From NCBI GenBank assembly GCA_028564675.1, contig JAOVVO010000028.1, forward strand, positions 62,001 to 126,000: a stretch of DNA of 64,000 nucleotides, given 5' to 3'. The position numbers and the translations under genes were made by a program. The DNA comes from Onchocerca lupi (taxonomy: Eukaryota > Nematoda > Chromadorea > Rhabditida > Onchocercidae). Below, one piece after another: positions 13,701-27,800 of the stretch (positions are counted from its first letter, which is position 1; every line of letters starts with the position of its first letter). The notes under the pieces were generated by a model. That model ran no database searches. It was not told the origin of the DNA and was given only the letters and a program-made list of their open reading frames with translations.

Positions 13701-16601
13701 ACATCTTTTCGAACATATTAATGCTAACAATGAATTTTTGTGCGAAGAAATTATTTAAAAAAAGTCCTTCAACATAAGAATTTTGCAAAAATCAAAGAAA
13801 ACCTGTAAAAGTGTTGGTGCTCGAGCAGCTATAATGAATCGACAAGCTAAAGAAGTTTCATTTTCGCGTGAAAAAATAGTGATGTCACTATTGCTCTCAG
13901 TAAAATGAGTTAAATCATCTGCCAGCTGCTTCAAACTATTCAACTGCAAGAAAAATGTAGATCTTCGTATCGGTGAAACTTAACTTGCATCAAGAAAGAT
14001 TCTGCTCAATATTTGTTCAAATCGAAAAGAAGGGTGAAATTAACTAAACAAAATTATGCAACTCATTTAGTTATTCGTTAAGCAATGCATTTATCATATA
14101 ACTGTTAACCTTACGCACGCATATTCCGGCATTTCTCAAGATGTCATCAGTATTTCGAATGTTTTTTTTCAACATTGTATGCATATCTTGTTTTTCATCT
14201 CGAGTTTTGAAGATGTTAAGAAAATTTTCCTAAAAAACTTTTTTGATCTCTGGGAAGTTGTTTTAATTTCTTTACATAGCTTAATGTGTTACGATAAGGA
14301 GATTAAACAAGTAAAATGAATTTTAAAAAATAAAAATCATACAAAAAATCGAATAATAATATATATCCCGTAAAAAAGAGCAAGTGGAAGAAAAATCAGA
14401 AGATCACAAGAAAGCTTCAAGATCGAAACAGTATTGGGACAAAGAAAAATCAGGAGATAATCCAGAGATAAAAATTTATAAAAAAAAAAAAATTATATAA
14501 AATTTGTTCCCTAACAAAACAGGCACCTGTACTCTTTCCATCACTTTGCATTTGCATGCACGTGGTTCGAGCTCTACAAACGAAAATGATCGAGGTCGTT
14601 GCTTTGTAGATTTAATTTTAGGTAGTTTCTCTTGTACTTCTTGCGTTTCAGTGTATATTTCACTGTAATGTAAACAGAATATAGCTATTCCAAAAGAGTT
14701 CAGATTAAATTTCCATGGGAAATTGTTTTAGAAAAAATGAATACAAATTTCTGATTGTAGCACATATCAAATTAATGCGATAGTATTTGAAATGCTGAAA
14801 ATTTTCAAGTATTAAAGAATAAAATAAATAGAAAAATGGAAGAATGTAAGAATAAGGATGAGGAAAAAGCAGTATCAGTTTTTTCAAATACAATTTCTTA
14901 AAATCAAAAGTTGATAGCTGTAAAGCTGAAGAGAAATCCCTCTGAAATGAAAAACATCTGCTGGAGAAGTGAACCTTCCACTCGAGCACATGCTTGCAGA
15001 AAGTGTTGTCACCAGTTTCATTTGCTCATCGAATAATGAACGTGGTTCTTCATTCAATCGATTGGGACGCTTTTTTATTTCTAGTTTTGGTTCTTTCAAT
15101 CTAAAAACAATGAATAAACAATGCAAAAATTCAAAATATAAATCTCAAAAAAAAAAAAAACTTTTTTACCCCTTAAAATTAAACTCTAATTTGCTGTTTT
15201 AAATTTTTTTAGTCAACATTTATTTTATTTTTAAGATGAGTTTCAAAATTACAAGTCAGAAAACTCGTACTTTGTATGTCCAATACCGCTCCGTTTCTTT
15301 ATTTCCGCAACTTTTGTCTGCGTATCCAACAGTAACAAAAGACTTTTAGGATTAACATGATGCTTTTTACCACAGCGTTTAGCATGCATTGAACGAAACT
15401 GAAAAACTTATTTATTTCGGAGATAGGTATCGATAATTTCCACTTAAATTTATACATAACAAAGCTCTTCTTTCAGAAGTTCAGAGTATGGAGCAGCGTA
15501 AAGTGTTTTAATACTTCAGCATAATGCAAGATGAATTTCAGCAACTCGAAAATTACCATTCTTTATCTAATGATAGTTGACACTAATGATAAAAGAAATA
15601 TAAATGAAAGCAATAAATTCAATAAAGTATTTACAGTTAATCATAATGAAACTCACAGTGTTGTCAGAATAAATTCATGAATTTATTTTTCTTTTGAATT
15701 TGTGTTTTTTGGTTAAGTTTCCTGTTTATTTTTTTCATGTGTGATTGCCTAAGATTCATGTTGAGGTCCCTACAAAATTCACGAATATTTTCTTTCGATT
15801 AAAACTTACTGGTCCTGGCTCTAAAGGTTCACCACATATGGGACAATCCACTACTTTTTTCCATTTTTCCTTGTTTATTTCATATTTATTGCATGCTTCT
15901 TGCTGATCCAAACAATGATTGACATGCAATGATTTGCGCAATTCATCCAAATGTTTCAAATCCTTTAATTATCTTAACATCAAACATTTGCTGAAATATT
16001 ACAAATACAAATAGTTTTGTCGATAGTTTTTCAAAGAAATAGCTACTTACATACAAAATAATAAATAAATACATCTGAAATTGTTTAACTATCAGACAAA
16101 AAATATGCATCGCTCAAAGCACTAAATAGAATAATTTACCGCATTAAACAAAAATGTATACGAATGAAGGACAAATATTAATTAATTAATGTGAAGAAAC
16201 GATTTTGCCACCGCTGGAAATGAGACATAAGACTTGCCTTATTGCATACGAAGCACATGTCCTTATCACCGCCCGGCAACAGATAATCACTTTTAATCAC
16301 TGGTTTTGAAATAATTTCGCTTTCCGTTTTGCATTTTAGCTCTCTGAAAACCTGATTTTGCTACACATTTCTCAAATTGTCCATCACTGTCCCATGAGAG
16401 AGTTTTTCAATTCTTTGTGGTAAATGATAAACCAAGGAAAACTGAAATTTAAAAAGAAATACACTTTGTGTACTAAAGTTAATTTAAAAAGAAAATTTGG
16501 GAGGACAACACATATTACAAAAAATAGTCACTTCGCTTCCATATTCGTAATAGTTACCTGGTCGATTTAAGCGATTTCTCTATAAAATCTGAGTCGTCCA
16601 T
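10716..16601 (-). CDS. him-18: SLX4 / HIM-18 structure-specific endonuclease scaffold
   Basis: Scaffold that brings SLX1 and other structure-specific nucleases to recombination intermediates and crosslinks in the nucleus. Exons: 16601-16558, 16343-16238, 15962-15810, 15398-15271, 15100-14975, 14662-14527, 14229-14110, 13943-13803, 13517-13462, 13227-12069, 11777-11690, 11477-11281, 11111-11013, 10862-10716; total 2700 bases, 899 aa, phases all consistent. Two UBZ4-type zinc fingers are split over exons: C45, C48, H63, C67 and C90, C93, H106, C110. A BTB domain lies at about 272-375. A SUMO-interacting motif (PSIIFVEE) is near 445-451, followed by a disordered region rich in Ser-Pro sites. The SAP-like helix pair (TPMPFYDL; FGVRPMGKKRAV) is near 710-750, and the C-terminal SLX1-binding-type CCD (ENSSLYNHLL; HVTF) ends the protein. 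The intron after exon 2 uses a GC donor (AAG|GCAAGT). A TTATCAG acceptor at about 16618 precedes the ATG, suggesting trans-splicing. Confidence 0.92.
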
Positions 16602-17844
16602 TGAAGAGCTTCACCTGATAATTAATAATCAATAAAATACATAACCTCAGCCTGAGGTAAGTCATGACGTAGCATCAGAGAGACTGCATCATGAGATATA
16701 ACAACAGAACAATGAAGAGAATGCCTTAGACTCGCCGAAGCAAAATACAAACGACAAAGGACAGTCACCTTTGGGAGCCGAGTGCAAATCGCCAATTTGG
16801 AAGAAATGTGTGAGACACACTTCTCAGTTACTGTTGCACGATTAATGGGTAAAAGTTATTCCGGAACTTTTACCTGTGTCTGCTGAAAAGAAAGAAACCA
16901 AAAAGTCCCACATTTTGGAAAATTATTCAACTTCACTGTGGACGCTTAATATGGTTCTAATGGTTGACCTGAGGCGATCATCGAAGAGAAGTTAAGAAAA
17001 CAAGATAAGCAGCGCGCAAATAATCAACGGGATTTTTCAAAGTAAAAATCAAAGTTCAAAATGTTTAAACACTAAAATTGCGGCAAAATCATAGAATTGC
17101 GAATATTCATCATGACGAATATTCGTAAATTATTTATTCATTTACTGAATGATGTCACATTATTATTTCATGCAAACTTGTCATTTCGCAAGTATGATAT
17201 ATTTAGTGAGGAATCAGTTCATTCATTGCAAATTCTTCCCTTGAGTTAATAGGAATGGACAGATGAAAATCTCTTTGTCATCATCACTCGATGTTTTATG
17301 TATAATCATCAGAGCGGTAGATTTATTGTCAACAAATATTTTGGAAGCTATTTCAGTTTTCATTAAATAAACATTTTCAACTTGAAGAGATGACAATAAG
17401 CTATGACATCAGCGACAATGATCGTTTCAAGAGGGGAATTCACCATTCCAGTTGCTCGAGAAATTAATAATATTTACAGTTGCAGATATGGTGAAGGCCA
17501 GTTGAATGATTTCTGTTGTTGCTGTGCGAATGACAAATCAAATAGTGGCGAACACCGTTGCTCCTACCTGAAAATTTTGTATTCCCGTTAGACAGTACAC
17601 TTAACTTCCTGGTTTACAGGCAGAAATCGCAGAAATTGTTTCGTAAATTCTTCGACCTCAACGGAAATTCAAAAAATAGAAACGAGAAACGTGGAAAGAG
17701 AACTCGAAAAAGATTGTTTCAAATTGATGTTTTGTTGATTTGCACAAATTAGTTTTTCATGGTGATAGTACTTGCTGAATACATTTTCTATTGTTATGGT
17801 ACATTGAAAGATATACGAAGCAGAATAAAATCTGTCATAGCCAT
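16602..17844. other. Intergenic region upstream of SLX4
   Basis: About 1.2 kb. The plus-strand open frame at 17403-17591 has no partner exon, domain or convincing start. No RNA gene or repeat recognised. The near side should hold the SLX4 promoter. Confidence 0.6.
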
Positions 17845-17850
17845 TTTATT
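17845..17850 (-). terminator. Polyadenylation signal of the Cys-rich gene
   Basis: AATAAA on the minus strand about 23 bases past the TAA stop at 17873. Confidence 0.5.
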
Positions 17851-17872
17851 CTTTATCAATCACTAATTGATA

Positions 17873-20677
17873 TTAGGACATTAATCTGACAAAAGTTAAG
17901 AACTTCGAAATAGATGATAATATAATTGACAAGGGAAAAAGACCGTTGCGATATTTACGCAAAATATGTCGTCGTCCAGAGTTACGGCATTTTACAACAT
18001 CATACTTTGGACTATTTCGATGTCTCAGTTCAGAAACGATGCATCTGCATCCTGCTTTATGGCAATCATTCGATGTCGATGTAAGCATCTGATTCGAAGC
18101 GTGGACTTTTTTTGCTGAAACTTAGTATTTAAAAAATTAAAAGTAAAGAAAAAAAAATAAAATAACAAATTAGAATTTATTCCAAAATTGAAGCTCTCCA
18201 ATTACAATGATATGTTTCATGAAAAAAATTTTGCTGATGCGATCTTTTTAAAATATGAATAAACAAAAGTGATTGTAAAAAAAAAGCAAATAATACCGTT
18301 GACGGTGGATAAATTTACACGACGATGCTTTCGGCTCGATCGCTCACAAATTCCTTTACAAATGCACTTCTGGCGTGAATATGCCTTAATTTAATAAAAT
18401 TAAACTAAAATTAAATATCAATCAAATCAAATTAGTAAGGAAGAATGGACCTAGATTAATTATAACATGCAGAGATGCAGACTGGATCTTTGTTAATAAT
18501 GTTAATAGATTTTTAAACCTCAGCCTTAAAGATACGTAAAACTCAGTTTATTTCAACCTTTTCATGCACATGAAAATCTTCCTGCTAGGAATTTATTGAA
18601 AATACTATATTAGTTCTAAACATCTGTAGAATGTTATAAGAGTAGCAGTAGGTAGCGTTACTTGAATGTTCTCAATAAATTTTTAGAAAAACCGGTAGGG
18701 ACACTAAGTTTAAAAATTTCAAAGGAATATTTTAGGTTTTAAAACACTTAGAAAATCGATCATCTTTGCATGTTGTGTGAAAAATAATCATTTTGATTAT
18801 TTTTTTTTTCTTTATGAATACTGCTAAAAAAATCAAGCAATCTAGAATAGTTTCATTTACATTTATCTAACAATTTTTCCTCGACACATGAAGAAATAAG
18901 GAATTATTAAATCAAAGATTAATAGAATACCGGCAATCATATTAAACTATTTATGTCATCTAGCGGGAAAAAAATGTCTTTTGATCCGCCACATTACTCA
19001 AAATGTGACAAAGTTACTCGGCAATAAAATAAATCAAGCCTCAAAACAAAAACATAAAAATACTAACGTTTGGTTGAGCAAAATTACTTTCCGGTTGTGC
19101 TTGACGATGCATCGGTTTTGAACGATTGGCTCTCTTTCGACAAATTTTAAACTGAAATATCAATGATTTCTATCAATCAGGAGATTTGATCAAGTACAAA
19201 GAGGAGCAGAAGATCAGAACTCTATTCAATTTTCTGAATCAATGAAAACATAGCTTGTCATCTTTCTTTTCAATCACCATTGGTGGGATGATCTGAAAAA
19301 AAAGATGACAAAATATGTTTTCTTTTCGTCAACAGCAAAAATTCGAAAAAAGAATTTTTTTTGGAATGAAACGATCATTTCGAGATGTTTGAATAATTTC
19401 GTTTTCTTTAGTTTTTGCTAGTTCATTCGTATGAATTGCATTATTCGTTGTTGATTTATAATGATCCATTCTGCGAACACTATCACAACAAGAGCAATTT
19501 TTCTGAAAAAATTGCAAAATATAACATAGAAATTTCCTAGTATATCAAATATTTCGAGAATTTTCAGGAAAGTGCGGATATTCTCGAGATTTGCATGGTC
19601 TGCATTAAGTGATTCGACTCAACAACATGAGATTTCCGGTGTATAGACAGTGGCTAAAACGATGCATGATGATGAATGTCTTGATTGAAGTTAAAATCAC
19701 TGGCTCTTATCATACATCATGATCACTCTAACTTTCGGCAAAATGCTCCTATCGTAGGAGATGCTAATTCTTGGAGTTATTTGAGAAAACATTCATTTCC
19801 TACCATATTGTCATGAAAACTTGGCCATCGTTGACAATTGTGTCCCCTTCCAGTTGTACTGGGAAGTAGAGAGAGGTGGGAAATTTGTTGAGGACATGTT
19901 GAATGACAGTATTCAGCCTCTTTAACGCAATGATGAGGTGTAAATTCACTACAGCATCTTCCGGTTAACTGGTTCATGCCAAATGTTGGCAGAGGAATTT
20001 TCTCATTTTTTGCAAAATTTTGAAATTTTTGGAAACCTCGCGAATTTATTCCAGAATTTTGCGATTCGTGTGACTTTTCTAATTTTATTTGTGAAGCATC
20101 AATGGGTGATTGCAGATGTGCGTTAAAAGTATTTTCGGAGTTGTTCCTCCTATCATCCATAATTTCTGGATGATTATAGTCAGTAACCAATTTGTCTGAA
20201 ATATTTGGCTCCTCATTTTTGGCAACATTTTTGTCTTCAATTTCGTCACACTTTACAATCGTTTCAGTCAAATTCGATTGTGTTGCTTTTGATGCTTTTG
20301 GTTGTTTACAATTTTGGCCAATTGAATGAATTTTTAATTGGGCCTGCTCTTCATCAGCATATTCGTTACCCGTTTGTATATCTATCTGTAAGAAATTGAT
20401 AGAATATCTCGAATTCTATTCCCGGTACTTTTTTCTTAAACATATCATTTTTCCTAAAAAAATTTCTGAGAAAGGCGTGTCAGCATTAAATAGATGACTT
20501 ATTTATGGCGGCAATATGTAAACGATATAAGACATTGCATTAACGATGTGAACTATGCGACTCGAAACTGTCGTAGTTAAGATTTATCGTAACAAATTGG
20601 CATTAAGAAGTATTAAAGTTACACTGATATTACTAATTCGAACAATAATTGTGAATGAAATCGACCTGTGAACCCAT
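17873..20677 (-). CDS. Cysteine-rich hypothetical protein, not recognised
   Basis: I do not recognise this gene. Proposed exons: 20677-20666 (MGSQ, weak), 20385-19804 (194 codons, the best supported), 19502-19479 (donor uncertain), 19151-19068, 18369-18297 and 18114-17873; together 339 codons in one frame. The first half is acidic and polar (KCDEIEDKN, SENTFNAHLQSP), then a Cys/His cluster GRCCSEFTPHHC ... EYCHSTC. The later short exons each carry close cysteines next to basic residues: NCSCCDS, KICRKRANRS, KCICKGICERSSRKHRR, DCHKAGCRC, KCRNSGRRH. This suggests repeated small metal- or disulphide-binding units, but no named domain fits; KCICK only faintly recalls CXC (tesmin/TSO1) domains. 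No signal peptide or membrane segment is evident. The third exon stays open past the chosen donor and could instead end the protein at 19329. A lineage-specific gene is the likeliest reading. Confidence 0.5.
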
Positions 20678-21896
20678 CTTCTGCTGCTGCCAATTAATAA
20701 TGAGCAATAAAATAAATCCCAACACTCATCACCGAACTAATCGTTAATAACATCATTGATTTTTTTCCCAAGCTTTTATTTCTTTTTTCAAATTCAAATT
20801 ACGTATGCAAAAATTTTCTTCGGGTTTTTCAGAAAAAGAGATCCTGTTTAAAAGAGAGAAGAAAAAGAATTTGTATCTTACATGGAATGTCTGTAGTAAG
20901 CCTTGAAAAATATGTTTAATTACTTTGTATTTATATCGCTTGAATCGATAGCTAAAATGGCGGAATTCAAAGGCCGTAAATTTCGAACTACACAAATAAG
21001 CTATTAATTAAAAATCTTAAACAACACATTCCATTTAAACAACCATAATTTTCAAAACTGACAAATCATCAGAAGAAACGAGCACATGATAAGTTCGATT
21101 ATCAGATTGATGAAGTTTTTGATGTAGGTTATACAATTCTGCCAAATTTCTGCAAAACTAACGAATTTTTCTGCTTTTGATCCACTGATCCTCTTTCAAC
21201 GGTATTGATTTGGGTAAAACAATGCAAAGATGCGATGTTATTAAGCCAATATTTGTGCGACAATCAAAATGCGAAATTTCTTTCTTTTATTTCGATTCAA
21301 ACATAACATCAATCGGAAGTTCTACGGTAAGTGCCACTTACTGTGAACTCATTTTCCATGAATTTTTATAAACCTTTGGTATTCTCCATGTAATGTGATA
21401 ATCTTCGTGCATGTTCTGGAAATGTAACGCACATCTAATTCACAGCTCATTCAAGTCTTTCTTTAGATGTAGCAAAAATTCATCCCTTGTTCTTTCTTCG
21501 AATCTATCTGATAAGAATTATGTTATTTTTGAAAAACTTATGTTGCACAAGAAAATTTTAGCATGAATTCTAAAAGAATTTTAGGATGGAGAGTATAAAA
21601 ACAGTTCTGTGGTTTAGAATGACATTACTTGAAGGTAGAAAGGCACAAATCAAATGATTGAGGATTTTGTTGTTTCCATGAAATAGTAATAAAAACAAGG
21701 AAGTATTGTGGTAAAATAATACTAAATGGCATCATATAGAGTAACTTATGACATTTAAAACTATTTCCAGAAATGTGAGATCAGGAAAAAATTTACAGTC
21801 ATAGCGATAGCATGGTATGCATGCAATGTTCAAAAGATTTCGAAAAAAAAAACACAATGCCTATATATGTTGAGAATCTGATTGCTTTAGAAGCAT
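20678..21896. other. Intergenic region between the Cys-rich gene and the RhoGEF
   Basis: About 1.2 kb, AT-rich. No exon with family similarity seen. It should hold the promoter of the Cys-rich gene and the 3' UTR of the RhoGEF. Confidence 0.55.
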
Positions 21897-24800
21897 CTAA
21901 GCAGACCAAAATAGCAAGTAATTCACGGCGTCCTCAATTTCTCGTTTTTCACCATCTACTTGTGCAGTACCACTGTCGAATCCTTCACCACCACTTACCA
22001 CGAACATCGGAAAAACAAGAATGGGTTATCAAAAAAAAGTGGAGATAAAAATGGAGCAACTGATACCTTCAAGGATCTTCGCACTTGTTTGTTTATTCAC
22101 TGATGCACCAATGATTCGTATTTTGAGATAAAAAAATTAGAAAAATTGACCTCAGATGCATATTCTGGTAAATGCCTTGATTACGACAAGATCCCATTTA
22201 GCTCCATATTATTATGTAGAGATTTATAAAGATTTGTGTCTGAGATGATTAATCCAAACTACTACAATAAATGGCACCTGTTCAATCTGTTGTAATATGG
22301 GAGCACTAAGTGACATTCGTCGACGTCGTGAATTGAATGATGATGTTGCTGTAGCCGATACAGCGGTCAGGAATCTACAAGGTCCGATGTGTCCTGCTTG
22401 GCACACTGAAATGAGCCTGAACATGTAATCAGAATAAAACAAACACTGCTTTTTCTACAAAACACTTATTAATCTATCAGTGGCGTAAAGTTTCAAATGT
22501 TTTACATTTATAATATTACAAATGTAAAGCTTTTGATAGTCTTCCAATTTTCATAGTCTTAAAAAAATTTTCAGAATATATTTTTCAAAGTCAATTTATG
22601 CTTAAAATGAAAATATTAATTAAATTTGTCCTGAAAAAGTCAAATAATTGCTTCAAATTTCTGTTCAAACAAGAAATTCAAAAAAATTGAATGCTTTTAA
22701 TAATCAGTGTTTTTAAAATTAAACTATGTTACTTAATAATATTGTCAAATATGAAAAAACTCAACGAAAAGGCAGGGAAAAAGTGGAAATGACTATGTGA
22801 TGATGATGCAACACATACATCTGAAGGACCTGTGATAAGCATCTTATCAGACTGAATTATCACTTCACAATATCATTAGTGACTGATGGCAAATAAACTG
22901 TTCCACTTCCATGAACATCTCCTTCTCTTTTTATAAATTCCCTACTGAGATATTTCTCATCCTTCTAGTTTCTCCGTGTCCATTCTACCTTTTCTATCTA
23001 TTCCTCAGCATTTTTACCCTATACGGTAGAATCATTCATGTCACTCTAACTGGATTCTAAAGATACCGTTCAGGGAAGGTGCCCAATTCGATGTTTTGTT
23101 ATTCGGAATGAGTGTGTTGATAATAATGCCAGCAGAAGTACCGATCCAAAGGCGATTGTTGCAGCATAAAAGGGATGTTATCCTCAAACATCCCATCTTA
23201 TGTTTGCGAATGATATCTTCGCTGCCTGCAGATAAAATTGATTAAACAAGTTGAAAAGGCTCCCTTTTTCAGTTGATTAGTTTTAGAGTAAGCATTTGAA
23301 TAGATTTCGAATTTGAAAACTGAAATTAATGAAAAGTAAGTTCGTCATATTAAAATGCAATGAGATTAATTTCCTCAAAAAGAAATCTAATTATCAACTT
23401 ACTCGACAATGCCTTACTGACAACATGTGAAACACTGAACTCCTGTTGACAGTCCAAAGTAAAAGCATTGATTACTTTAACGATTGATGATTTATTCATA
23501 GCCATAAAAATTGTTGAACCGAGGACAGCTAAGCAAGCTACCGTTTCCATTGCACTTGCACTTACTGTTGCTTGTTTCTTTAAAGAATAATTCAATTTCA
23601 TCCTTCGTTCAAAATTCGAAGCTAACAAATGAAAGTTTGCTTTTCTTGTCTTGAAAGATGATATTAGAATGCCTCTGATCTCAAAGTTTGTACACTTTTA
23701 AACAATAATTTTCATTGATGTTTGTTCTTAACCAACTATTTCTGTATGAATTGAAATGTGAAGATTCACTCATCCTAAGCAAATATTATAGATAAACCAA
23801 AAATGATATGTGATTCATTTATATTCAAAGAGGAAGTAAAAAACGAATATTTAAGGATTTTTCAGTTTGCACAGAATAAATTACATTCCAGGAATAACAA
23901 GCAATTTTTTAATTTGTGAAATTTAAATAAATTTGTTTATATATAATATTGCCAAACCAGGTAATACTTCCTTTCTTCTTGCATATTTATTATTATTGAT
24001 AAACTTATCTGCTTCTCTTTTCTTTTTAAACTTCTTTGTCACATTAGTTCTTTTGCATCTTAAAAAAAAGAACATGAAACGCTTTTAGTGAATAAAAACC
24101 TCAATTTGCAAACTAGAAGTATTCAACAAGTAAATTGAATTGCCAGATGCAAAACAAAGCCGTGAAGCTGCAACGACCATCGGCTTCATACGTCTGCGAA
24201 AATCTATTTGGACTGATTTCGGATTGTCCAAATCCCACTTGCCTTCTGGAAAAAAGACGACATAAATTGAAAAACCAAGGAATCCAAGCGTCTTATTGTA
24301 TCTGTCAATAAATTATCATCTCATTTGTAACTGGTCTCTGATGAAATCATTTCAATGCTGTTCATCAAGAAGTCTCCTATTAATCAATTGGTTTATATCA
24401 AATATCGTTAAACATTACATCAGTCTGTCGAAAAAGGCTGATATTGTTAGTATTGAACTATTTTGTTTAATCCATCTTCTATTTAGAATGCCATTTTCAG
24501 ATCGATTTTTTTTGGCATAATTTTAAGCTTTTGCGACTGTCGTAAGTTGTCGCGATGAAGATTTCGATCAGATTTATAGAAGTTATTATTAATATTATAT
24601 TACTATTCTACCGCAAGCACTATAGGAATAGGAATGGCTAATCATAATAGTTTAAAAACATGAATTACTGAAACCTTTATTTCTTTCGAAATGTAATAAT
24701 TGGGTATTTGAGCCTGATGAGATTGAAACGAAAACTTTCTCTTCCAAATAAACAATGTCATCTATGGGCATCGAAAGTCTGCCCATCATTTCACAAGCTT

Positions 24801-27800
24801 TCAGTCGAACATTATCCAGAAAATTGAAAACAAATATTCTAAAATAAATAAGTAAATAAATGTAATGTGTAAATGCAAGTAAATGAACAAAAAAAAGAAG
24901 AGAAGCGCAGTGTTGCATTTTTGAACATATTATTAATTTCACTTTTTGTTGATAGTTCCTCTAATAAAATCTTTTCCTTCTATTTCCATGGATTTTCAGA
25001 TCGATTGAAACTTAAGCCACTTCTTGCAATATTGTGAAATAAATCTTTACAATAATGTTATCCATCTTTAAGGGGAAGTTGACACTCCTATAATTCCGTA
25101 AAATTTAAAATCAATTAGTAAATTTCTAAGGTTAATGAAATACTAAGATAAATGACAATTATTCTCCTAATAATTGATATTACTGACGAATTGTTTAGCT
25201 TTTGAAGCTGTTTCTTATATGGAATAAAAATGTTTGCTAAGAAGATGAGAGAATAAAGTGAAAATAGTCTTTAAAATAAACTCTTCTCCAAAAAGTCCTT
25301 TTCCTAAGAATTTTTTGCAGACAATGGGAAATTTTTAGTTCTCAAAAAGCGATTCTTAAAAAGTCAATTAACTTACTCGCCATCCTCATTGCCAATCCAA
25401 ACAGTAGATTGAACATTTCGCCGAACTGCTTCCAAATCCGAATCACCTGATTCCGATGAAGTGCTAAATATAAGATACATTGTATTATTCTTTAGTGCCA
25501 GAAAATTTTAAAATATTTTTATGGAACTTCCTAAAATTCCATTATCTCTCACTAAATTCGTAAAACAACCTGTCAAGCTCCAAACCGGGTAAATCTCTTG
25601 ATGGCGAGTTCACCAATTTTGGTAATTTCCTTTTTTTCCTGAAATGAAGGGAACCTTTTAAAGAGTGATTCCGGGAACATATCAACATGAAGAATATATG
25701 AAGCATAGCAAAAGGAAGAAAAAAAAAGTGACAAGAAGCATGCAAAATTTTGAATTCCACAAATGGGTCGCCATTAGGTGAACCACCCACACACGACTAA
25801 TCTAAGGAACATCTTGGGAGAAGTTGTGGGAAGAAGCAATACCTTGGAGCAGGCACCGAACAGATTGCAACGATGGCTGCATTACCAATGCTTGTGGTAC
25901 TCTCTATAGTCGGTTCATCGTTCACATTTATCACAGCAACTTGACCGGAAAATTTATCTGATGTACAGACCCAAACATTCGGTGCTTCTTCTGCACTCTT
26001 TCCGAGGGTTGCCGCTGCTGCAGAGAACTGAAAATTAAAAAAAAAAAAGCGATATTTCAATCAAAAGTTTCCGATCTGCAACACATGAGCTTGGGAAAGA
26101 ATTCAGTACATCAATTCAATAAAAAAAAAAATCGACTATTCATAAGATGTAAAGACAGATCGTGAGTTTCAATGCAAAAAATGAAATTGACCGTAAGCCC
26201 AGGACGAGTTCGATGCGTTATAAACGATTTCAAGTGATTTGGTCTTTCGTCATTTTGCAATTCATTCTCTGCAAACGACTTGAAGCACAAATTATTTCAA
26301 AAATTCGCATAAATATATGAATTGGCCAAGAAATTATACCCGTGACTCTTGGAAAATAATTAAGATAAAATATATGGATGATAAATTAGCACTTAGCGCA
26401 GTTTTCGCTTTTATCAATGCATGCTCCCAGATGGCGCGTCGATCTGCATTAGGGAATTGTATTACGAGTACGCCAACACCATTTCTGCAAGCAAATGAAG
26501 TTTACTTCTTTTGCACGATATTATACCACGTCCAACAGATGTCAGACTGACGGATACATCTGACGCATCTGACGCACTACGTATTCCTCAAATTCAATAT
26601 AATTGCGATTTTTGAATCTTTCAGATATGTGATCTGAAAGATTGTTAAATATCAGCTATCATTAATAATATCTTCTCAGATTTTTCCCTCCTATTTCGAC
26701 ATTGCTCATCTATTACCAATCCCGCACAGAGATAATGAAAACAATTTGGCCATTACAATTAGCATAAAATCAAGTCTATTCCACTTTTTTGAGCTAATTA
26801 AATAATGTTCTGTATGTTTATTTTCTGCTAATAAAATGTTGTCTTTTTATTCTTAAAGGCTAAGATACAAGTTAGGCAAATGAAAGATCCGGTGATAACT
26901 TGTCAGGAACATCTAGATTGAAAATTTCAAGTTAAGTTATAAAATTTATACACAATTTAAACTGGAAACTCGATATTTTAGCATAAAATTTGCGAAAAAA
27001 AATTTATAAAATTGTTCAGTACGTTGTTGTAACTTGCAATTGCACTATGGTCAACAATGGATCAGATGTTAGGTGTTCTTGAAGAACACGTTTTCGACGC
27101 ATCATTTCAATTTCGAGATTGTCTAACATATTCGTTAATTCCTGCAAAAATATCTCACTTATATCATCAAAAGTCTGATTCATAATAAGATGCTTATTAC
27201 AGTTTATGAGTCGATTTCATATCTTCACTTTATCACTGACTCTCTTCACGTCTCGATAATTTGATTTCGTTCTCACAGGGATAAGAAATTCAGTGGAAAT
27301 TAATGCAGTTAGAATAGAAGATTTTTATCAAACAGAACATACGATATTTGGTTTCTTCAGCAACTTCGATAATTCAGTCATTTTTTTCACAATATTTATA
27401 TCTTCTTGCACATTTTGCAGTTCTATTTCAGCTGCATGCAATAGTGACAGAGTATCTGAAATGTCGTCTGTGGTTGAGAGACAAGAATAATAATGTATAT
27501 TTTTTAAATTTTTAGCTTAACCTGATTGTCTATTAGTAATTAATATATTTAATTTTTCCAACTTATAAATCAAGCAATACTCTTTATTTACTCTTACAAT
27601 TTGTTTCTCGTCATCGCGCTAGAATCCTTTTCTGTATTTCCATTTCTCTTATTCTTTTTCTATTTGTAATTTGTAAATTTATATTACACGGTTAAACATA
27701 AATATCCCAATTTTCCGCTTCTGATTTACTATTATTTTGATCTGGAATCAGATTTTATTGCTTCTTTTGCAAATAGTATGTGAAATTGTTACCTTTGGCA

